Shown here: in pieces, positions 1 to 10,811 of the stretch
How positions within the stretch are numbered: the first letter of the stretch is position 1
Layout: every line of letters begins with the position of its first letter
Made by a program: the position numbers and the translations under genes
Assembly (NCBI GenBank): GCA_032871835.1
Contig: CM065299.1
Span: forward strand, 41,242,706 to 41,306,705
Source: Dipteronia dyeriana
Lineage: Eukaryota; Streptophyta; Magnoliopsida; Sapindales; Sapindaceae
DNA length: 64,000 bases
Direction of reading: 5' to 3'
The notes under the pieces: generated by a model
The model's database searches: none
Told to the model about the DNA's origin: nothing
What the model saw: only the letters and a program-made list of their open reading frames with translations

Positions 1-340
1 CCTGAGATCGTGACGCGCCCACACGTAATTACCAGTCCCGGGAGATAGCGAATAAGATCGAGTGGTTCAGACAGAAGCACATCGTAAAGTTAAGGAATCT
101 CCAAACATTGGTAAGATTGGTTCAGACAGGAGGATATCGTAAAGTGAAGGAACCTCCAAACGTTGGTAAGATTTTCTTCTTCTGATTATATCGATTTCAA
201 TTTTCTGTCTTTACATATAATACGTATTAGTTCCGAAAAATAATTACGATCCTAATTTCACTGGTCCTAGATACAGATTATGATCTGTATTAAAAAATTT
301 AAAACCTAGTTCCACTGCGTAACCGATGAACGGGGTTCCG
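1..340 (+). mobile_element. LTR-like remnant related to solo LTR D
   Basis: Positions 8-105 resemble 46418-46515, the right part of solo LTR D: both hold CGCCCACAC, then a CAGTC/AATCACGGG-like block, a GATC..GTGGTTC block and CAG(G)AAGCA. The remainder up to about 340 is AT-rich, with no reading frame of note, and could run to an LTR end near GGTTCCGACA. No internal domain is present. Family assignment rests on similarity to D only, and the window starts inside it, so its other end is unknown. Confidence 0.4.
63..172. repeat. Direct tandem duplication, 2 x 55 bp
   Basis: Two adjacent 55-bp units (63-117 and 118-172), each starting TGGTTCAGACAG and ending TTGGTAAGAT, differ at a few positions. 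It lies inside the LTR-like remnant. Solo LTR D has only one such unit, so the duplication is local to this copy. Confidence 0.85.
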
Positions 341-564
341 ACACTGCCACCATTGAAGCTCTTAAGGACTGGCTCCACACCTACAAGTTGAAGAAAGAAG
401 AATGATCGATGACACCTAGCTCAAAGCATGTCTCTGCAAATCATAATACCATAGTGTAATCGTAGTTTATTAAGAGATTCAACCACATAACAAATAAGAA
501 AAGAATTCAGCTAAAGATAGAAAATCATTTATGCTAAAAGATAGGCTAGCAATCATGTTCTTAC
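341..564. other. No gene recognised; truncated 3' side of the RPL13A pseudogene
   Basis: On the plus strand 340-405 is a 21-codon open stretch ending in TGA (…IEALKDWLHTYKLKKEE). I do not recognise it. On the minus strand this is where the last coding exon of the L13a pseudogene should follow, but none is recognisable. Confidence 0.4.
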
Positions 565-1478
565 CTTAATGGTGTTATAGTGGTTCCACCCGACTTCTAA
601 AGAAAGTCTTCCCAACAAGCAATACTTGTGTCCCTTTTGAAGCCTCAAGACCCTGATATTCAAAACAACCAATTTAAATGCGTACAAGAATGGAAGAAAG
701 TTCCTAAACGGACGGAAATGCAAAATCATAAGCAAACAATGATACTCAAAATCATATAAACTTACTTAAGAGCGTTAGGAATGACCATCCTCTTTATCTT
801 GTCATACAGAGGAGGAATTCCTTCATAAGTCTACAAACAAGCAAGGGCGGCAGCTCCGCGCTTGGTCTTGTGGGTAATCATCCTACAGCCAAGCCAAACA
901 ATTTTAATCACCATAAACACATCAAATACACAATTATCATTCGTAAATCATTAAATAAACAAAGGGATTGCCAAAGTTTCAACTATAACTATTAGAAACT
1001 TGCTTGAATGGTTATCGCACTTCCACAGAACATTTATCGATTACAAGATATAACAACATAAATAAAAATGTTAGATTTGATTTATAGCTAAACTTGGGTA
1101 GCAAATATTGTACTAAACCATTCATTAATCAATTGAATTAATCAATACAAGCTAAGTAATCGCACTTAACAACAATCGAAACCAAACTAAACACAAAAGA
1201 AAAAACATGTTCCATTTGGTTTTAACGATATACGTCAAACGAGCAATACCCAAATATATATCCATCACATTCAATCCACCAATTTATATAAAAAAAATGA
1301 AGATTGTTCTGGTTTAAAAAGATCCATGGAAAATGGGAAAACATACCTAAAGGATTTTAGCAAAAGCACGGAAGTGAATGGGACCATAAGAGGGTATGGT
1401 ATTCATTCTCTTCCTCATGAACCTCATGTACTTCATCTTTTGTCTCACATGTCCATCGGACATGCAAATCTCCTCGCA
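565..1478 (-). pseudogene. RPL13A: Ribosomal protein L13a (uL13) pseudogene, intron-bearing fragment
   Basis: Three minus-strand exons of the cytosolic large-subunit protein uL13/L13a are visible. Exon about 1478-1347 encodes [13 protein letters not shown] followed by [18 protein letters not shown]. Exon 882-766 encodes HKTKRGAAALA and [17 protein letters not shown]. Exon 652-565 encodes [17 protein letters not shown] and [11 protein letters not shown]. Exons 2 and 3 have AG acceptors and GT donors in the right phase (intron 653-765), so this is a duplicated genomic copy, not a retrocopy. It is broken: TAG at 833-831 inside exon 2, and TAG at 1349-1347 where the protein normally has Trp. The first exon, the stretch before GMI and the C-terminal exon are missing. 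The family is about 206 residues; about 110 are left. An antisense open frame at 1326-1628 is only its shadow. Confidence 0.88.
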
Positions 1479-1836
1479 ACTTTTGTCAAACATGATCTAA
1501 AAATTGAAGATTTTAAGAGAGATGGAGAGAATGGATCGGTGTCAAATGAGAGAAGAGATGAAGATAGAGAAGAGTTGTGTTTTACTGAAACAACCAGTGA
1601 AGAGATGACTAGTCTTTTGCTTGAGTGAGATAACCGGTGTAACCGGTCACGGGTTACATTTTTTTTTAATTTCACCTGTCTTATGGTACGACCTTATTTC
1701 TTAGGTGTACAGTAGCATGTCCCTTTTTTTAGTTACTATATTTTTAACTATTTCAATTTTCAAAACTTGTGCCCAGAGGTGATCAATGGTTTAGCTGTTG
1801 ATCTTTCTTTGGCATGCATGCCTATTTTACGAGAAG
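1479..1836. other. Intergenic, no feature seen
   Basis: AT-rich sequence with T runs. The 5' exon of the L13a pseudogene would be expected here on the minus strand, but I cannot recognise it. There is no convincing open frame. Confidence 0.5.
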
Positions 1837-3530
1837 TGGAAATTGTGAGAAATGTCACCTTTTTTTTTATGAGTTGTAGTGATGTCACCGGTTTAATAAA
1901 TTAAGTTTAATAGGCACCTATTATGGTGAACTACTCATATTTCCCTTAAATAATCAATTTTTAATTCTTTATGTACTTCCATTTCCACACTTTGATCATT
2001 GAAAGTAGTAACTCCTCTCTCTCTCTCTCTCCAAAAAAATTATCCGAAAATCGATATACAATTTGTCTGAACATGATCCAGTTTTTTTGATAAGTTTACG
2101 AGTTGTTGTATATATATTAGAGATTTTATTACATTGGTTCAAGCTTTTTTTGATATGTTTACATGCTGTTTTGTAATTGGTCTGAGTATTTTTTTTTTTT
2201 TCTGAACTTTTTTACATTGGTACAAGCATTTTTAAACTGTTGCAAACAAGTTTATAATCTTGGGCAAAAAAGCTTAAACCCTTAAGAAAAAAGCTCGAGC
2301 CCTTAAGAAAAAAAATTGATCCCTTTAAAAAAAAACTCAATCCCTCACAAAAAAAGCTCAATCATGTAAAAAAAGAAGCTCGATCCCTTACAAAGATCCC
2401 TTACAAAAAAAAATCGATTATGTACAAAAAAAGCTTGATCATGTATAAAAAAAAACTCGATCATGTATAAAAAAGCTCGATCCCTTTAAAAAAGAGCTCG
2501 ATTCTACAAAAAAAGCTCGATCATGTAAAAAAGAAAAGACACGATCCTTAACAAGAAAAGCTCGATCTCTTACATAAAAGGCTCGATCATTCATAAAAAA
2601 AGCTCGATCCATTACAAAATAAGCTCGATCATGTAAAAAAACAAAGCTCGATCCTTAACAAAAAAAAACTCTATCTCTTACAAAAAAAGCTCGATCATGT
2701 ACAAAAAAGACTCGATCATGTACAAAAAAAGCTGGATTATGTACAAAAAAACTCGATCCCTCACAAAAAAAAAGCTCGATCCTTGTAAAAAAATGCTCGA
2801 TCCTTAATAAAAAAGCTCAATCATGTACAAAAAAAGCTCGATCATGTACAAAAAGAGATCGATACCTTTAAAAAAAAGCTCGATCCCTCACGAAAAATGC
2901 TCGATCCCTTACAAAATAAGCTCGATCTTGTAAGAAAAGACTCGATCCTTAACAAAAAAAGCTCGATCCCTTATAAAAAACTCGATCATGTATAAAAAAA
3001 ACTCGATCATGTACAAAAAAGCTTGATTCCTTTAAAAAAAGCTTGATCCCTTACAAAATAAGCTCGTTCTTGTAAAAAAAAAAAAAAACTCGATCCCTTA
3101 TAAAAAAAGCTCGATCATGTACAAAAAAAACTCGATCATGAACAAAAAAGCTCGATCCCTTTAAAAAAAACTTGATCCCTCACAAAAAAAACCGGATCCC
3201 TTACAAAGCAAACTCGATCCTTAATAGAAAAAGCTCGACCATTTACAAAAACAGGTCGATCCCTTACAAAAAAAGCTCGACCATGTACAAAAAACCGCTA
3301 GCTCGGCTGAGAGCTTGACCCCCGAATGCGTCTGCGTAACGCCGTTTAAATAATTGTCTGGGTTTCAATGAGACTTTCTTTCTATACTTCACAATTCTGT
3401 CACTGTAAAATGAATTAAAGAAATCTGATGTGGAACAACTATTGAGGGTATTTTTATCCGTTCACCATAATTAGTGCATTTTAAACATAAGTTATTAAAG
3501 CAGTGACAGAGTTGGAATGTCACCACTAAA
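1837..3530. mobile_element. Non-autonomous TIR element M1 carrying a minisatellite
   Basis: Imperfect terminal inverted repeats of about 75-90 bp bound the region. The left arm (about 1845-1932) contains GATGTCACCGGTTTAATAA and ends TATTATGGTGAAC. The right arm (about 3460-3530), read on the minus strand, contains CTGTCACTGCTTTAATAA and ends TAATTATGGTGAAC. No transposase frame is present. Inside are a CT microsatellite (about 2015-2031), T-rich spacer and about 1 kb of ~20-bp tandem repeats. Long TIRs without coding capacity suggest a Mutator-like derivative, but I could not define a target duplication. A second left end with the same sequence starts near 63533, confirming a repeat family. 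Confidence 0.6.
2265..3295 (+). repeat. ~20-bp minisatellite, GCTCGATC family
   Basis: About 50 head-to-tail degenerate units of 17-22 bp, built from A-runs plus GCTCGATC and a variable tail (CATGTAC, CCTTTA, CCTTAC, CCTCAC). The subtypes are interspersed. There are no unique spacers and no coding potential. The array is wholly inside TIR element M1. Confidence 0.9.
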
Positions 3531-3559
3531 AAGTGCTATTTATTTTTTAAACCCTTTTT

Positions 3560-3727
3560 GAGAAAACTTGCATGAGATGGTTTCATTGTCATGTGGTGAG
3601 ACCGTCCAATGCAAATATACCATTTACACTTGAATTATAAAATTATATTTTAATATTACCACATGACACACTAGCATTAGACAGTTTTACCAAATGACAG
3701 TGAAACCGTCTTATGTAAGTTTTTCTC
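3560..3727. mobile_element. MITE with ~55-bp terminal inverted repeats
   Basis: The left arm begins GAGAAAACTTGCATGAGATG and the right arm, read on the minus strand, begins GAGAAAAACTTACATAAGAC. The two arms match with few mismatches over about 55 bp around a ~60-bp AT-rich loop, giving a 168-bp foldback element. Flanks are T-rich, so the target duplication is not certain. Confidence 0.8.
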
Positions 3728-4503
3728 CAATTTTACATAGTAACATGAGTTTTATGAAAAGTTGAAGACCTAAGAAAATCATACACATATGATGTGAAAA
3801 AAGTAACATTTCCTGGACCAAAATGTAATCCCCCCAAATTAGGGGTCTTTCTAATTTTTTTCAAATTTCAGTAGTTTGATTGTTTCTATAAAACAATCCA
3901 CTTTCAGACAAATATGCCCTTGAACCAAATTGTTTTTTGTTTGAAAAAAAAAGGAGAAAGCCATTTTAGAAATAAAGAGGGGAGGGAAACCAAATATTGC
4001 CACTAAAAGAGAAACCGATTCACCTCCATTAATGGAGGTGACCTCTAATTTTTTGTTTTGTTTTGGGGGTCTATGGAGGTTCAATAGACCTTTAGATGTG
4101 TGGACCTCTAACAATGGAGGTCTCTGACCTTAACATAAAAATTGTTTTTGAGACATCGCATATAATATGAAAATTAAAAAGCAGAAAAACTAAATGTTAG
4201 TGTTTAGAAAAAAGACACTGAAATTAACATTTTGGGAAGTTCAGTTTTCCTCGAAGCAAACCAATATTTTATATTTGGTCAATCCAACTTGCTCGTATCA
4301 ATCTCTCTTTTATTTGCCATTTTAGTCCACCAAATGGACTTCTGTCTATTTTCCATTTTTAAAAAATATTTGTCCTTTACATTTACTTTCCATATGTCTC
4401 CCATCCTTCTCAAGTCATCATATGCTAGAGACTTCTTCATTTTATTCCACTATCTCATTTCACTAAAACTGATTTGATCATTAACATTAAAAAGAAAAAT
4501 CAG
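3728..4503. other. Intergenic, no gene recognised
   Basis: AT-rich, with several copies of a GGAGGT/ACCTCC word between 3960 and 4120 that form short inverted repeats, including a perfect 20-bp palindrome. Open frames here (87, 81 and 66 codons) resemble nothing I know. Confidence 0.5.
4021..4040. repeat. Perfect 20-bp palindrome
   Basis: CACCTCCATTAATGGAGGTG is its own reverse complement with no spacer. More GGAGGT words follow within 100 bp. Confidence 0.9.
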
Positions 4504-4512
4504 CCATAATAC
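4504..4512. repeat. Target-site duplication of the LINE, left copy
   Basis: CCATAATAC abuts the poly(A)-like tail of the minus-strand LINE (seen here as T's). The identical 9-mer recurs at 62895-62903, just beyond the LINE 5' end. Confidence 0.6.
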
Positions 4513-6154
4513 TTCTTTTTTTAGGAAAAGAGCTTTATTAAGAGAATAGAAAGAAACTACAACAGAGAAGTAGACCCCTGACTCTCGGCCAACAGATGAC
4601 GTCAAACACAAGGAGGAAACTCCTCCATCCAATAGCAATCTTCCATACATGAGAGTGCATTCTTTACTAAAAAATGTGCCACTTGGTTAGCCTTCCTTAG
4701 CATGTATTGAACAACCACAAGTACTAACCTCCGGATTCAAGTTAGGATTTCCTATAAGTCAAGACCCACATCTGATCTATGGATACTTCCCTCATTGATC
4801 CATTTGACAACCACTGCCGCATCCAATTCGATGACCACCAGAAGTAAGCCTGAATCATGCACAAGTTTTAGCCCAAGAAGAATATCTTCCGCTTCAGCTA
4901 CATGAGGAGGAAGGGTTGTTCAAGCATTTTGTAAGCTGAAGGCCATCACAAAACCATCCACGTCCCTAATCACCAATCCAAAACCAATCTTCTGCTCAAT
5001 TAATTAACAGCAACATTAGTATTAGCCTTATACCAACCAAAATCTGGAGGCTTCCATACGGCGTCTCCCACCCCTTCACATTTTATTTGCTACTCCGTAT
5101 CCTTACAATTTTGGAACTCTGATATGTAGCTTTAAGACCACTCCACAACATCATCAACATCAGCCCCGTTATTTAAGCCTTTCACCCTTTGATTCCTCTG
5201 ATACCAGTTCTTCCAAAGCACAACACAGAGAAGGCACAATTTTGATCTATCCAAGTTCTCAAAACTGTTAAGAATAAAGTCAAAAAATTGTGTACCTGTA
5301 CCACCAGTCCAGTCTTTCTCAAGATGAAAAGCCAACTGCACATCCTTCCGACAGCGACACGCCTACAACGAACGCCAGGTTGATTCATCTTTAGCAACAC
5401 ACATTAGGCAAGTGGGATTTACTGAGACACCGAGCCGACAAAGGTTTTTCATCGTAGGGGTCCAATCTTTACAAGCTCGCCAAATATAAACCTTTACCTT
5501 TGAAGGAATTTCAAGTCGCCAAAGACACTTCCACCAACTTTTAGTGTCAGACAAACCTGAGCAACTTGCGGATACCGCCAAAGAACAACCAAATTTGTAT
5601 CCACTTTTCACTGAATACTGCCCACTTTGCTCAAAGTACCGTATCAAGGAATCCTAAGTACTCAAAACTCTTATCCGAATACTGGGTATTGCAGCAACAT
5701 CTTCATCCATGAAGTTCTCTCTTATTAGGTCCACATTCCACCCATCCAAAGGACTTTTTAGCTGGCTTACCGTAGTCATCTCTCCTATCAACGAAGGGGA
5801 AATTACCTTAAAAGTTAATGGCCTTGGAATCCACTAATCTTGATACACCAAAATCGATGTTCCTCTACCCACTCTCCACCTTGTCCCATCCTCAATCAAG
5901 CCTCTACCCCACATCAAGCTTTTCCATAAGAATGATTCACTCGGTTGTGAGTCAGCCTGTAAGAAATCCCCACCTAGAAAATAACATCCCTTTTACCCCC
6001 TTACCACGAGTGAATCCAGATTCGTCAAGATCCTCTAACATTGTTTTGCAACTAAAGCTCTATTGAACATTTTCAAGTCCCTGAATCCTAGACCTCCAAA
6101 ATGCTTTAGTAAACATAACCGGTTCTAAGAACCCCAATATATCTATCATTCTTT
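4513..6154 (-). pseudogene. LINE ORF2 3' part: connector, zf-RVT and RNase H-like domains
   Basis: On the minus strand from 6154: GGLGFRDLKMFNRAL (about 6105-6060), then LKSPLDGWNVDLIRENF and [19 protein letters not shown] (5790-5590). Next is the reverse-transcriptase zinc-binding domain: [20 protein letters not shown] with CxxC-type cysteines NPTCLMC (5550-5395). Then KNWYQRNQRVKG (about 5210-5175), followed by an RVT_3/RNase H-like domain from KPPDFGWYKANTNVA (about 5050) through IGFGLVIRDVDGFVMAF, AEAEDILLGLKL and IELDAAVVVKW to about 4790. Frameshifts and in-frame stops break it. It ends with AATAAA and an A-rich tail. Confidence 0.85.
4534..4539 (-). terminator. LINE polyadenylation signal
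   Basis: AATAAA on the minus strand, 12 bp before an A7 tract (4522-4516) and the left target duplication. This is the expected arrangement for a LINE 3' end. Confidence 0.65.
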
Positions 6155-6989
6155 TGATAATGTCAAAAGTGTTCTATATTTTGGCCCTCAATTACATTTT
6201 CTTTGTCTCATTTTTTTTTTCATTTTTACATATCTTATGGCTAGTTTGGTATATTTACGGGTAATTAGGTACATTTCAAAAATCAGGATGAAAAGAGTGG
6301 GATTGTAAAGAAAATGGGTCAACTCGATGAAGAAAGAGGAGCATCAGTGCACTAGTACTGTGTGGGCCATACTTGCTCACTAACCGCGCACCAAGAGAGG
6401 AAAGATGAAGGATGCTCAATGAGCAGGTCTTCACCCGCGCACCAACCGTGCACAACCCTTGCAAACAGCTAAGACTAGAAAGAAATCTGAGGACATCAGG
6501 TCACTACACGGGTGCCTACCAACGCTATACCCGAGAACTAAATGTTTCAGATGTGCCACATCAACATATGTGACCATTCCATTCCAAACCATCTCGAAAA
6601 CTCTAGCCAGGAGGATTAACTCTGTAATGTAATCGAATCGGGCCTAATATCGGAACTCCCATTATTTGTGTCTATAATGCATTGACTCTCATAACTCTCA
6701 TTATATACCTTCAAACACATTACATTATCTTTTATTTTGTTTAGTTTCTTTAGCTTTATAGTAATTGCATTTTCATTTTGTAGTTTCCAATCAAACAGCC
6801 ATTTCAATTATTTTATTCGCATTTTATTTTATTGCATTTAATGCTAGAGTCACAATTTAATCATAACTATATCTTGATCTCTATGGACGATACCTTAACT
6901 TGCCACACTACTTGTTTATTACATTTGAGTGCATAGATACAGTTGTGTAAATTTTGTTTTGATATTGTATATACGGCAAATGCGTGTCA
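6155..6989 (+). repeat. 5' LTR of F (internally deleted)
   Basis: Matches 53424-53830 and 54655-54969 of the 3' LTR in order, lacking the roughly 0.8 kb between those blocks. Shared words include ATGCTCAATGAGC, CACCCGCGCACCAACCGTGC and AATCGAATCGGGC. Confidence 0.85.
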
Positions 6990-6993
6990 AAAA

Positions 6994-7013
6994 TGGAGCC
7001 GTTTCTGAGGATC
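6994..7013 (+). promoter_or_regulatory. Primer-binding site of F (tRNA-Asp-like)
   Basis: TGGAGCCGTTTCTGAGGATC starts 5 bp after the 5' LTR end. It matches, with a few changes, the TGGCGCCGTTGCCGGGGA site known for Athila elements (complementary to the 3' end of tRNA-Asp). Confidence 0.7.
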
Positions 7014-7142
7014 AACATATATAGCTGTTATTAGATTTAGCATTAGTTAGTTGCTTATTGTTTTATTTTTGTTTTAGTACTTTTAGTTTCGTTAGTTTCT
7101 TTTTACTTCGATTGGTATTTTTGTTTCTCGTGTGCAGGTCTC

Positions 7143-8446
7143 ATGGACTATTATTGGCAAGATTCGAAGCCAAGCTATGGGATGTATGATTACTCATATG
7201 ATCAAGAGTGGGGGAATAGAATGGAAATTCAAGGGAACAATTATGAGATCGGGGCCATTTCACTTGAAGATATGGTGAAGAATTTTATGGAATTCAAGAA
7301 TCACATAGGTGAAGAGCTTTTGGCATCTAGTAAGGGCACCAAGCAAATATGGCAAGCACCACAGCAAGCCAACGGGGTAGATGTTTCCCTTCAAAATATG
7401 GAAAAGCATATAGGGCAGTTGGCAAAGATTTTGAAAGAAAGAGAAAGAACACAAAAGCAGGGCAAGGATAAATCTCCTAGTTTGAATGATCATGCTAATG
7501 TGTTAGAAGTAGCTCATAGCGAGAATACATAGTTTGTTAAGGAAGAAGCTACACCAAATTCAAAAGAAGTACCAAAAAGTCGAAGAACGATGAGCAAAGT
7601 TTGTGCGTTAGTAAGGGCTTTTGAGTTAGCTTCAGAGATGAAAGAAGGTATGCAAGATGGCACTGAAGAAAAAAAAGCCATGAAAATAAAAGAAGTATTT
7701 TTTGATGAGGAAATGCTTGAAGAAATAACCAAAGATTTCGAGCAAGAGAAAGAGAACAAGTTAGAAGAAGAAAACAAAAGGCTTTATCAAGAGATCAAAC
7801 TTCTTAAGGTGAAGAATGGGACTTTGAAGAAGAAAGTACAAGAACTTTCTAACCTCAACAAAAAGATTGAGAAGAAAATTGATAAGGTTTTAAAAGACCT
7901 AATAGAGCTTGCTAAACTATCAGAAGAGTTTGAAGAAGAATACTCAAGGAAAACTATGAGGTTGTTGATAGAAGTTGAAAATAAATAAAGTGCATTGGGA
8001 GAAGTGAAGGAAGTGATCAAGAAGAAAGAGGAGGCTTTGAAGATTTCAAAAGTTAGAGAGTGACTACATAGTTCAGTTAGACAAAGTAGAAAAGGAGGTC
8101 AAGTCACTCCAAGTGCAACACCAAGAGGACCTCAAAGCTTCAACCAAAGAGGGGGTTTTCCTTATTCTCTTCCAACTTGTTACTTGTATTCAAGGAAAGG
8201 GCATGTTCAAGCCCATTGTTAAAAATATTAAGGATTTAAAAAGAATATGAATAGGTCTAAGAAGAACCCAACCAAAGTCAAGAAAATTTGGGTTAGGAAA
8301 TACCTATTAGATAAAGTTAGAACAAAGGGAAATGGAAGGCTAGGAGAGTCATTGGCACCCATATGGGTGATTAAAAAGAATGGACCTCCCCATTCAGTTA
8401 GACGACCTTCGCTTGACCCAAACCCAGTTTTGAATGCATTACATTG
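7143..8446 (+). pseudogene. gag-like region of F with coiled coil and degenerate zinc knuckle
   Basis: An ATG right after a GTGCAG (possible leader splice acceptor) opens 129 codons. Residues 45-110 contain SLEDMVKNFMEF and NMEKHIGQLAKILKERE, the heptad-like motif found in plant Athila-type gag proteins. After a TAG at 7530 a second frame (7590-7988) is very Lys/Glu-rich with continuous coiled-coil character (EEENKRLYQEIKLLKVKNG, KKKVQELSNLNKKIEKKI). After another stop, 8178-8219 reads CYLYSRKGHVQAHC, a CCHC knuckle in which the second Cys is Tyr. Then comes a basic segment with KIWVRK. The tail resembles copia-type gag, so the ORF may be composite. It cannot encode one protein because of the stops. 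Confidence 0.6.
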
Positions 8447-8802
8447 AACATCATTATACATGTTTTGAGTTACACAATTTAATTTCTCTTTGTCTTCATG
8501 TTTCCCTCTATTTTGATTGATGTAAGCTTTTTCGTGATTGGGTAGGTTTGAGTTAGGTGAAAATCCATTGTGTAGTTTGTTTTAAGATTGTGCAATTTAT
8601 TTTCTTGTTTGTTTATGACAACAAGAATAAGGCAAGAGTGTTTTATGGAGATATTTTTCGTGTGCATGAACTCAAGTCAACAAATGGAGGATCCGAAAGA
8701 GCAAGAGAAATGTGCAAGTGCAAAAAGGTGGCAGCAGGTGTAGTGCACGGGTAGCACACAACCGAGAATGAAAAGCAGAGAATCTAGGAACTACATGGGT
8801 AC
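8447..8802 (+). other. F internal region, non-coding, LTR-like at its end
   Basis: No coding feature seen. From about 8740 the words GTGCACGGGTAGCACACAACC and ACATGGGTAC resemble the U3 of F's LTRs. Joined across solo LTR D to 46652, the text continues CTACCCGTGCTATACCCG as in the 5' LTR at about 6505-6535. Confidence 0.45.
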
Positions 8803-9660
8803 TATTGGGGTTTTTGCCCTAAAGCTTATAATTTGTAAATGTGAATTGAACATAAATAAAAGAAGTAGTTTATTCCTACAAATTGTCTCAAACATTTATA
8901 TAACATGTGTACTTAACATCCAAGATTGCCAGATATAATTTTGAACAGAGTATATGAATGTCATATACATATGGATTCAGTTTGAGACGGGTAATCTAAA
9001 GAGTCGGAAGATAGCAAATAAAGCTGGGTACTTTATTGGTGGTTAATCTACAGCTACGGTCCATTCCGTAATATACGGTGATCTTATTCTTGATCATTCA
9101 TATGGTGATATAAGAATGGAGACACCTTGTATGATGTGATCATATATGACTGGGCCACAATATGTATGAATCTCTCACTAAGATCCATTTCACGATTAGA
9201 TTCAGATATATCGACTAATGATGGCGATATGTGGGTGATCTTAATCTTGATTGTCTTATCGACTCCTTCAGGTTAGATCGTGTTATTTGATATACCATGG
9301 GTGATGTCAGAGTTGCATTCTCGATTAATATGCTCTGTATCTTGGGATCGCGGTTTGGCCTGTGACTAAGAAGGTTTGTACATAATAGTTGAATCCACTC
9401 TTTCTTGCGGGTAGTAGAGAGTGGTTCTCTTATGGTGCGTTTGGTACGCGAGACAGGACAGGACAAGGTATGACAGTTTGTTCTTGTCCCACGTTTGGCG
9501 CGTCCTTAGCATGGGATACGACGGGACAAGCTGGGACAAAAATCATAAAAACTTATCCCACCCAAGACCCTAAGACAACTTGTCCCATGACATGGGACAA
9601 ATGTCAAAATAACCAATTTATCCTTTAAATTTTGAAACAATTACAATCATGACCAATAAA

Positions 9661-9876
9661 TTATATATTATAATTACATATAATATATTATATATTATAT
9701 AATAATACAACTAAATATAATAATATAATATAATATAATATATATAAATGATATATTAAGCATTATTATATATATATATATTACAACACATAATATATAT
9801 GATTTATATATATATATATTATAAAATATATATAATATAATATATTTAAGATAAATGATATATATATATATATATT
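9661..9876. repeat. TA-rich simple sequence of T, left
   Basis: Almost pure A/T with (TA)n runs. It ends with ATATT, the target duplication of E1. Confidence 0.85.
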
Positions 9877-10762
9877 TGTCATATGTGAATTTTATCATAC
9901 TTACACGTCATCAACAAAGAGGATAAATTGCCAGGTAGACATCTGAATAGGCATTCAGAAAATATCCTACAAGACATTACTGAAGAAGAGAAGAGTATGC
10001 AGATGTTGAACAAAACCTACTCAAGGTCAATTGACATCATATACTACTCGGGATCAGTTAACAACACTCGGGACTAGTTAAATGACTTGTCTACTCGGGA
10101 TCAAATGATATTAATCGGGACCTGTGGGGTATTATTTTTACTCGGGAAAAATATTAAGAAAACTAAATAAAAAACCTAGCTCTTAGTTCACACGGATTAG
10201 GTCATTAAATACACGAAGATATCCATATCAAGAAGGAATCCCAATGAGAACAGAATACTGAGCTGGAAGGGTTCCCAATCATGCAACAACTTTATTTTTT
10301 TTTAAAAGACTACGCTCTCATAAGGAAACAAGCCCAAATTAGACTACATTACTAGAGTCCCATTCGATTTCAATACAAGACTCCGAAATAGGAAAGAAGA
10401 CAGTCCCATTCAAGCAAGTAATCATAATTAAATACAAAGATCTATTACTTGTACAAAGCATATTAGGGTTCTATAAACATATAAATAGACCCATAATCTC
10501 GCCAAAAAAGATATAGACAGCAATCATAGAAAAATACAGAGAGAAAAAAGAGAGATCGAGAGCTTGTAATATTATAATTTCATAGTAGATTTTGGCTTGG
10601 TTGATCATTCAACCACCCGTAGACGTTTCTCGGGTCATCAGAGTTTTACCACGTAAAAAACTTGTGTCTTGGTTACTTTCTCCTTCTCTCTCTTTTTGAA
10701 TTTACAGCCGAAATCCAATCCTTGTTGGCTTTTCTGATACAATCCAGAAACCGACGTCAACA
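9877..10762 (+). repeat. 5' LTR of E1
   Basis: Starts TGTCATATG and ends CCGACGTCAACA. The 9999-10762 part is matched by the 3' LTR at 20604-21366 with scattered substitutions. U3 has five ACTCGGGA-like words (10045-10147). Confidence 0.9.
10472..10488 (+). promoter_or_regulatory. Putative LTR promoter TATA region
   Basis: TATAAACATATAAATAG precedes AGACCCATAATCTC, a block conserved in all LTRs of this family (minus-strand copies near 21726 and 32426). It is about 275 bp from the LTR end. Promoter function is inferred. Confidence 0.55.
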
Positions 10763-10783
10763 ATTTACGCTAGAAGGAGGGTA
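10763..10783 (+). promoter_or_regulatory. Primer-binding site region of E1
   Basis: TTTACGCTAGAAGGAGGG follows the LTR. E3 has TTGGCGCTAGAAGGAGGGG at the same place and E2 TTGGCTCTAAAAGGAAGGGG. The shared core is the probable primer site. I do not assign the tRNA. Confidence 0.5.
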
Positions 10784-10811
10784 CGTCGAACCTCCAGTTT
10801 AATTAAGGATA

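Noticed and set aside
340..405. Short plus-strand open stretch ending TGA as the last exon of a host gene
   Set aside because: No recognisable family, no upstream exon in the window and only 21 codons; recorded but not called.
1326..1628. 100-codon plus-strand ORF
   Set aside because: Antisense to the L13a exon at 1478-1347; no similarity of its own.
2265..3295. CRISPR-like appearance of regular short repeats
   Set aside because: Units are contiguous, degenerate and lack unique spacers; plant sequence; inside a TIR element.
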